From contig JAJYLK010000049.1 of assembly GCA_021787775.1 (NCBI GenBank), positions 1 through 7,771 of the forward strand: a stretch of DNA of 7,771 nt, in the 5' to 3' direction. Below are positions 5,190-7,771 of this stretch, piece after piece. This stretch comes from Actinomycetes bacterium (GTDB lineage Bacteria; Actinomycetota; Thermoleophilia; BMS3ABIN01). Under the pieces are notes generated by a model, which made no database searches, had not been told where the DNA came from, and worked only from the letters and a program-made list of their open reading frames with translations. A program made the translations under genes and the position numbers. The first letter of the stretch is position 1; each line of letters begins with the position of its first letter.

Positions 5190-6677
5190 ATGGCGGAAGC
5201 CGTTAAAAGTTTCAAGTACCAGGCATACGCGATAGGGATTTTCGCTTTTCTGGCAGTCATGTCGATTCTGTATTATTTATCAGCTCCTGTTTATCTTTAC
5301 ATTGTCGCTTACCTGTGGTTCGGATTTATTTACGGAATCCTGCAGCAGTACGGAAGGTTCTGCTTTGCTTCAGCTTTCCGCGACCTGATCATGGTCAAGG
5401 TGCCGCGCATGTTCGTTGGCATTATCATCGGGCTTATAATGTTAAGCATTGTCAACTCGTACATCGTCTCGATCTATCCGGATAAATACATCATCGAGTC
5501 GATTGGCTTCCACGGTCTGTTAGGCGGCCTCATATTCGGCATCGGGATGGTTTTTGCCGGAGGCTGCGCAACCGGGAGCCTTTACAAGACCGGCGAAGGC
5601 AATATGATTTCCTTCACGGTTCTTTTGTCCCTTGCTTTTTCCCAGGCCATCTTTCAGGCGACCGCGTTCGACTGGTTCCAGGCACATTTTATTACCGGCA
5701 AGACCCTGAACGACATCGGGATGACCAAAGTGTTGTTCGGGGGGGTCGGCAATCCAACTGCGAAGTACTCCTTCGTTCAACACTTGCTTGGCGACACCCT
5801 GATAAATGCTGTGCTCGTAGGGCTGATTCTGCTTATCGGCGTTTACATCTTCGTGGTCCGGAAGCCCTTCCTGAAGCGCCGGGCCAGACTGGTCGCGGCT
5901 GACGCGGTCGCCACTGCCGACGGTGGCACGGTCAAGACCGGCTTCAAGGACGAGCTCGCTGGTTTCTGGTCAATGATAAGCGCCTCGCGCCGCACCTCAA
6001 TAGCGGCAATTCTGATCGGCATCGTGGCCGGGGCGCAGATCTTCACCCTCGCCTGGATGCAGAATCATTACAACTTCACCAACTTCGGCCAGGTGCTGGC
6101 CGACAAGCCGGCCGCCGGCGCGCCGCTGCCGAACGGCAGTCTCGTCTCCGCGAAGGTGCCGTCCAGCTGGCCCCGGACTAACCTGACCTACCCCCAGGTG
6201 TCCCATGCAAACACTGTTTTTGACCCCGGGTACTGGTACATTACCACCCAGGAAGCCATGTTCGGCGGCTGGGTGCTTCAGCACGCCGGTTTCTCCATGG
6301 CTAACAACACCTACTTTGGTCAGAGCAACGGCCTGCCCAATCCGTGGCTGAGCCCGGCGCTGCTGCTCTCGATCGGCCTCATCTTCGGGGCCTCGTTCAA
6401 GGCCCTGCTGGCGCGGGAGTTCAAGTGGAAGTTCCCGCACACCAAGTCGGCCTGGGCTTACGCAGTTGGCGGCGGCACGCTGATGGGTGTTGGCGCCCGC
6501 ATCGGACTGGGCTGCAACATCGGCGCCTTTTACGGTCCCGCTGCCTTCGGTAATCCGAGCGCCTGGGTCTTCTTCGCCGGCCTGTTCGGCGGTGCCTGGA
6601 TATCAGCCAGGTACATTAATTTCTTCGCCAACCGCAGGATGGCTTCTGACGAAATGGACTTCGACATCAAACTGTAA
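5190..6677 (+). CDS. YeeE/YedE-family (TsuA-like) sulfur compound transporter
   Basis: This 495-residue polytopic membrane protein of the sulfur-transport family (two DUF395/PF04143-type repeats) probably imports thiosulfate or a related sulfur or selenium species. The protein has exactly three cysteines, each in a family motif: Cys58 in YGRFCFASAFRD, Cys126 in FAGGCATGSLYKTG and Cys441 in RIGLGCNIGAFYGP. These correspond to the three functional cysteines of the thiosulfate channel TsuA, thought to pass the ion along by transient S-H...S contacts. About ten hydrophobic segments are visible, near 11-31, 34-52, 72-95, 106-128, 138-160, 203-223, 268-290, 385-406, 420-442 and 456-476. It is clearly longer than typical YeeE (~350 residues) because of a basic linker (224-265) and a long polar loop (~291-355) between the halves. 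The first ~300 nt are more AT-rich than the rest. A tusA-like gene follows after 44 nt, as in the yeeE-yeeD pair of E. coli. Substrate choice is inferred. Confidence 0.92.
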   Translation: MAEAVKSFKYQAYAIGIFAFLAVMSILYYLSAPVYLYIVAYLWFGFIYGILQQYGRFCFASAFRDLIMVKVPRMFVGIIIGLIMLSIVNSYIVSIYPDKYIIESIGFHGLLGGLIFGIGMVFAGGCATGSLYKTGEGNMISFTVLLSLAFSQAIFQATAFDWFQAHFITGKTLNDIGMTKVLFGGVGNPTAKYSFVQHLLGDTLINAVLVGLILLIGVYIFVVRKPFLKRRARLVAADAVATADGGTVKTGFKDELAGFWSMISASRRTSIAAILIGIVAGAQIFTLAWMQNHYNFTNFGQVLADKPAAGAPLPNGSLVSAKVPSSWPRTNLTYPQVSHANTVFDPGYWYITTQEAMFGGWVLQHAGFSMANNTYFGQSNGLPNPWLSPALLLSIGLIFGASFKALLAREFKWKFPHTKSAWAYAVGGGTLMGVGARIGLGCNIGAFYGPAAFGNPSAWVFFAGLFGGAWISARYINFFANRRMASDEMDFDIKL

Positions 6678-6705
6678 CCAGCATTCAAATACTGTGGAGA
6701 AAAAC

Positions 6706-6714
6706 AGGAGGTGA
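6706..6714 (+). promoter_or_regulatory. Strong Shine-Dalgarno of the TusA-like gene
   Basis: AGGAGGTGA is a full-length match to the 16S rRNA 3' end and ends 7 nt before ATG 6722. It indicates high translation of this small carrier relative to the transporter. Confidence 0.8.
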
Positions 6715-6721
6715 ACAAGCA

Positions 6722-6967
6722 ATGAAATTCAACAAGAACGAGGACGGCACGTACGAACTGGACGTGACCGGCTATGTTTGCCCGCATCCGCAGCTGTACA
6801 CGCTCAAGTGCATGGAGAAGCTGCAGGACGGCATGATCATGGATGTCCTCATCGACAACCCCTCCTCGGTGGAGTCGGTGACACAGGCCTGCAATGGCAA
6901 GGGCTATGAGATCCTGGAAAAGAGGAACCCGAAGGCTGGCGTCACGGCCCTAAAGATCCAGAAGTAA
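6722..6967 (+). CDS. TusA/YeeD-family sulfurtransferase
   Basis: This 81-residue cytoplasmic sulfur carrier has the family's usual size. The diagnostic CPxP motif is GYVCPHPQL, with Cys20 as the persulfide-bearing residue, followed by the amphipathic helix and a C-terminal strand ending TALKIQK. Two more cysteines are present: Cys57, close to the position of the second cysteine of E. coli TusA (C56), and Cys30, which lies on the helix after CPxP and is not usual. It directly follows a YeeE-type transporter, the arrangement in which E. coli YeeD (TsuB) helps take up thiosulfate by receiving its sulfane sulfur. DsrE-like genes downstream are typical acceptors from TusA. A role in selenium handling (YedF-like proteins) is an alternative, but no selD or selenium gene is visible here. 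Confidence 0.93.
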   Translation: MKFNKNEDGTYELDVTGYVCPHPQLYTLKCMEKLQDGMIMDVLIDNPSSVESVTQACNGKGYEILEKRNPKAGVTALKIQK

Positions 6968-7134
6968 AGCAAGGGCCTTGAGGCGTGCCTTTGCGCCCTA
7001 TATATAGTTTGAATCTGGCAAGGCGCGGGAACTACAGGATTGCACTTGTGGGTCCCGTGTCTTGTTGTTCCAGGCTCTCTATCTCGATGGCGGCAGCGTT
7101 TCCGGAACCCGTCAGAGGGTCCTTGCGGACAATC

Positions 7135-7163
7135 TTGAGTTATGCCAACAGCGATAATATAAT
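7135..7163 (+). promoter_or_regulatory. Sigma70-type promoter of the DsrE-like gene
   Basis: TTGAGT (7135-7140) and a perfect TATAAT (7158-7163) are separated by the optimal 17 nt. Transcription would start near 7170, giving a leader of about 70 nt before ATG 7242. This is the best-looking promoter in the window and suggests that the DsrE-like genes can be expressed apart from the transporter and TusA. Confidence 0.62.
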
Positions 7164-7229
7164 CACGCCCCAGACTGTCCTGACACTTAGGGCGGGCCAT
7201 ACAACTAAAACCCGATGGAGGCAGCGTAT

Positions 7230-7234
7230 GGAGG
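7230..7234 (+). promoter_or_regulatory. Shine-Dalgarno that decides the DsrE-like start
   Basis: GGAGG ends 7 nt before ATG 7242. The in-frame ATG at 7215 would add nine residues, but only AAAACCCG precedes it, so 7242 is preferred. Confidence 0.75.
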
Positions 7235-7241
7235 TCGCAAG

Positions 7242-7529
7242 ATGAGCAAACTGGGAATTCTTGTCAACACCGACAAATATCTGGACGATGTTGTCGGGCT
7301 CGCCAAGGCAGCCAAGGCCGCCGGTCACGACGTCACCATCTTCGGAATGGACGATGGCACGCTGCTGATGGCTGACATCTGCAAGCAACTTGGCGAAGCC
7401 GCTGAAGTTACATATTGCGAGCACAGCGCTTCGCCGCGTGGCGTCTCCGATGTTGAAGGCGCCAAGGCCGGCAGTCAGTACCAGAACGCGGTCATGATGC
7501 ATGAAGCTGACAAGGTGGTGGTTTTCTGA
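7242..7529 (+). CDS. DsrE-family small protein (persulfide carrier-like)
   Basis: This 95-residue cytoplasmic protein has the DsrE/F-like Rossmann-type pattern. A first strand (KLGILVNT) leads into a helix (LDDVVGLAKAAKAAG), then a second strand (DVTIFGMDDGTLL). A helix with Cys47 (ADICKQLG) follows, then a strand ending in Cys59 (AEVTYCEHSA), and the chain finishes with the hydrophobic strand DKVVVF. Either cysteine could carry a persulfide; Cys59 at a strand end before a flexible Ser/Pro turn seems the better candidate by analogy with DsrE-type proteins, but this is inference. DsrE-like proteins usually accept sulfane sulfur from TusA, which fits the neighbour encoded upstream. The next gene starts inside its stop codon (TGATG). 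The protein is shorter than DsrE of sulfur oxidisers (~120-130 residues). The physiological acceptor is unknown. Confidence 0.82.
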   Translation: MSKLGILVNTDKYLDDVVGLAKAAKAAGHDVTIFGMDDGTLLMADICKQLGEAAEVTYCEHSASPRGVSDVEGAKAGSQYQNAVMMHEADKVVVF

Positions 7530-7771
7530 TGGCAGACAGCAAGAAAATCGCAGTTATCATCCGGGACAGGCAGGACGAAGGTCTGCGCATGTCCGTAGGC
7601 CTGACGCTTGAGGGTGATGAGATCACTGTCATCAACCTGGGCGACCCGATCGACCATCACGGCGACAACGATCTGAACGTGGAGACTCTCGGCGACCTGG
7701 ACTGTGGCCGCATCTCGGTTAACGAAGCTGACGAGGGATTCGAGCACATGACGATGCAGAACATCCCCCAG
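7529..7771 (+). CDS. Second small DsrE/F-like protein (3' end cut by window)
   Basis: The ATG at 7529 shares its A with the TGA of the preceding gene (TGATG), and the frame is open for 81 codons to the window edge with no stop. A modest AAGGTGG lies 10 nt before the ATG, so coupled translation is likely. The N-terminus (KKIAVIIRDRQDEGLRMSVG) and the strand DEITVINLGD resemble the first strand, helix and second strand of DsrE/DsrF-type folds, in which a subunit with these elements packs with a DsrE partner. The visible part is acidic and has one cysteine, Cys59 (GDLDCGRIS). I recognise the fold pattern only weakly; it could be a hypothetical protein specific to this cluster. Pairing with the upstream protein as a hetero-oligomer is an inference from the overlap. 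Confidence 0.6.
   Translation, partial: MADSKKIAVIIRDRQDEGLRMSVGLTLEGDEITVINLGDPIDHHGDNDLNVETLGDLDCGRISVNEADEGFEHMTMQNIPQ

Larger units (their letters stand above)
6968..7241 (+). other. 274-nt gap splitting the sulfur cluster, with hairpins and a promoter
   Basis: Between the TusA-like and DsrE-like genes lie three possible RNA hairpins followed by a promoter. AGGGC 6972-6976 pairs with GCCCT 6995-6999, with AGG/CCT inside. CGCGGGA 7024-7030 pairs with TCCCGTG 7053-7059 (one G-U). GGAACCC 7104-7110 pairs with GGGTCC 7117-7122 around GTCAGA. None is followed by a clean T-run, although GTCTTGTTGTT follows the second. They may attenuate or stabilise the end of the YeeE-TusA mRNA. The open frames across this gap lack ribosome binding sites and protein character. 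Confidence 0.5.

Overview
The window is a GC-rich bacterial chromosome segment with strong AGGAGG-type ribosome binding sites on the right-hand genes and no visible insertion sequence, tRNA, rRNA or CRISPR array. The short-N-terminus RNB ribonuclease, its pairing with a CtpA protease and the apparent leaderless start of ctpA would fit a deep-branching, probably anaerobic Actinomycetota or another Gram-positive-like lineage. This is a tentative guess; the window holds no phylogenetic marker that settles it.

Left arm (1-1721, + strand): the 3' part of an FtsX/MacB-type ABC permease overlaps the gene of its ATPase by 8 nt. Together they form a MacB/LolD-like exporter or lipoprotein/peptide-handling pair. 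The ATPase gene ends tail-to-tail against the next operon, with a compact hairpin filling the 21-nt gap.

Middle (1743-4788, - strand): a two-gene operon of an S41 (CtpA-like) carboxy-terminal processing protease followed, after 28 nt, by an RNase II/R-family (RNB) exoribonuclease. The ctpA start has no Shine-Dalgarno sequence, but a TTGCAA-17-TAGGCT promoter lies so close that the transcript would begin at the ATG.

Divergent intergenic region (4789-5189): about 400 nt without a convincing long gene. It holds the ctpA promoter, a good sigma70-type promoter reading right (TTGACA-18-TTTAAT), a candidate folded leader RNA, a 14-bp perfect palindrome and a tiny ORF with a good ribosome binding site.

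Right arm (5190-7771, + strand): a sulfur-relay cluster. It encodes a YeeE/YedE (TsuA-like) membrane transporter whose only three cysteines sit in the family motifs, a TusA-like sulfurtransferase with CPxP motif, then after a 274-nt gap with its own TATAAT promoter, a DsrE-like protein and a second small DsrE/F-like protein cut by the window edge. The likely logic is import of thiosulfate or another sulfur/selenium compound by YeeE, pickup as a persulfide on TusA, and hand-off to DsrE-type carriers. The transporter is longer than typical YeeE proteins, and the regulation looks layered.
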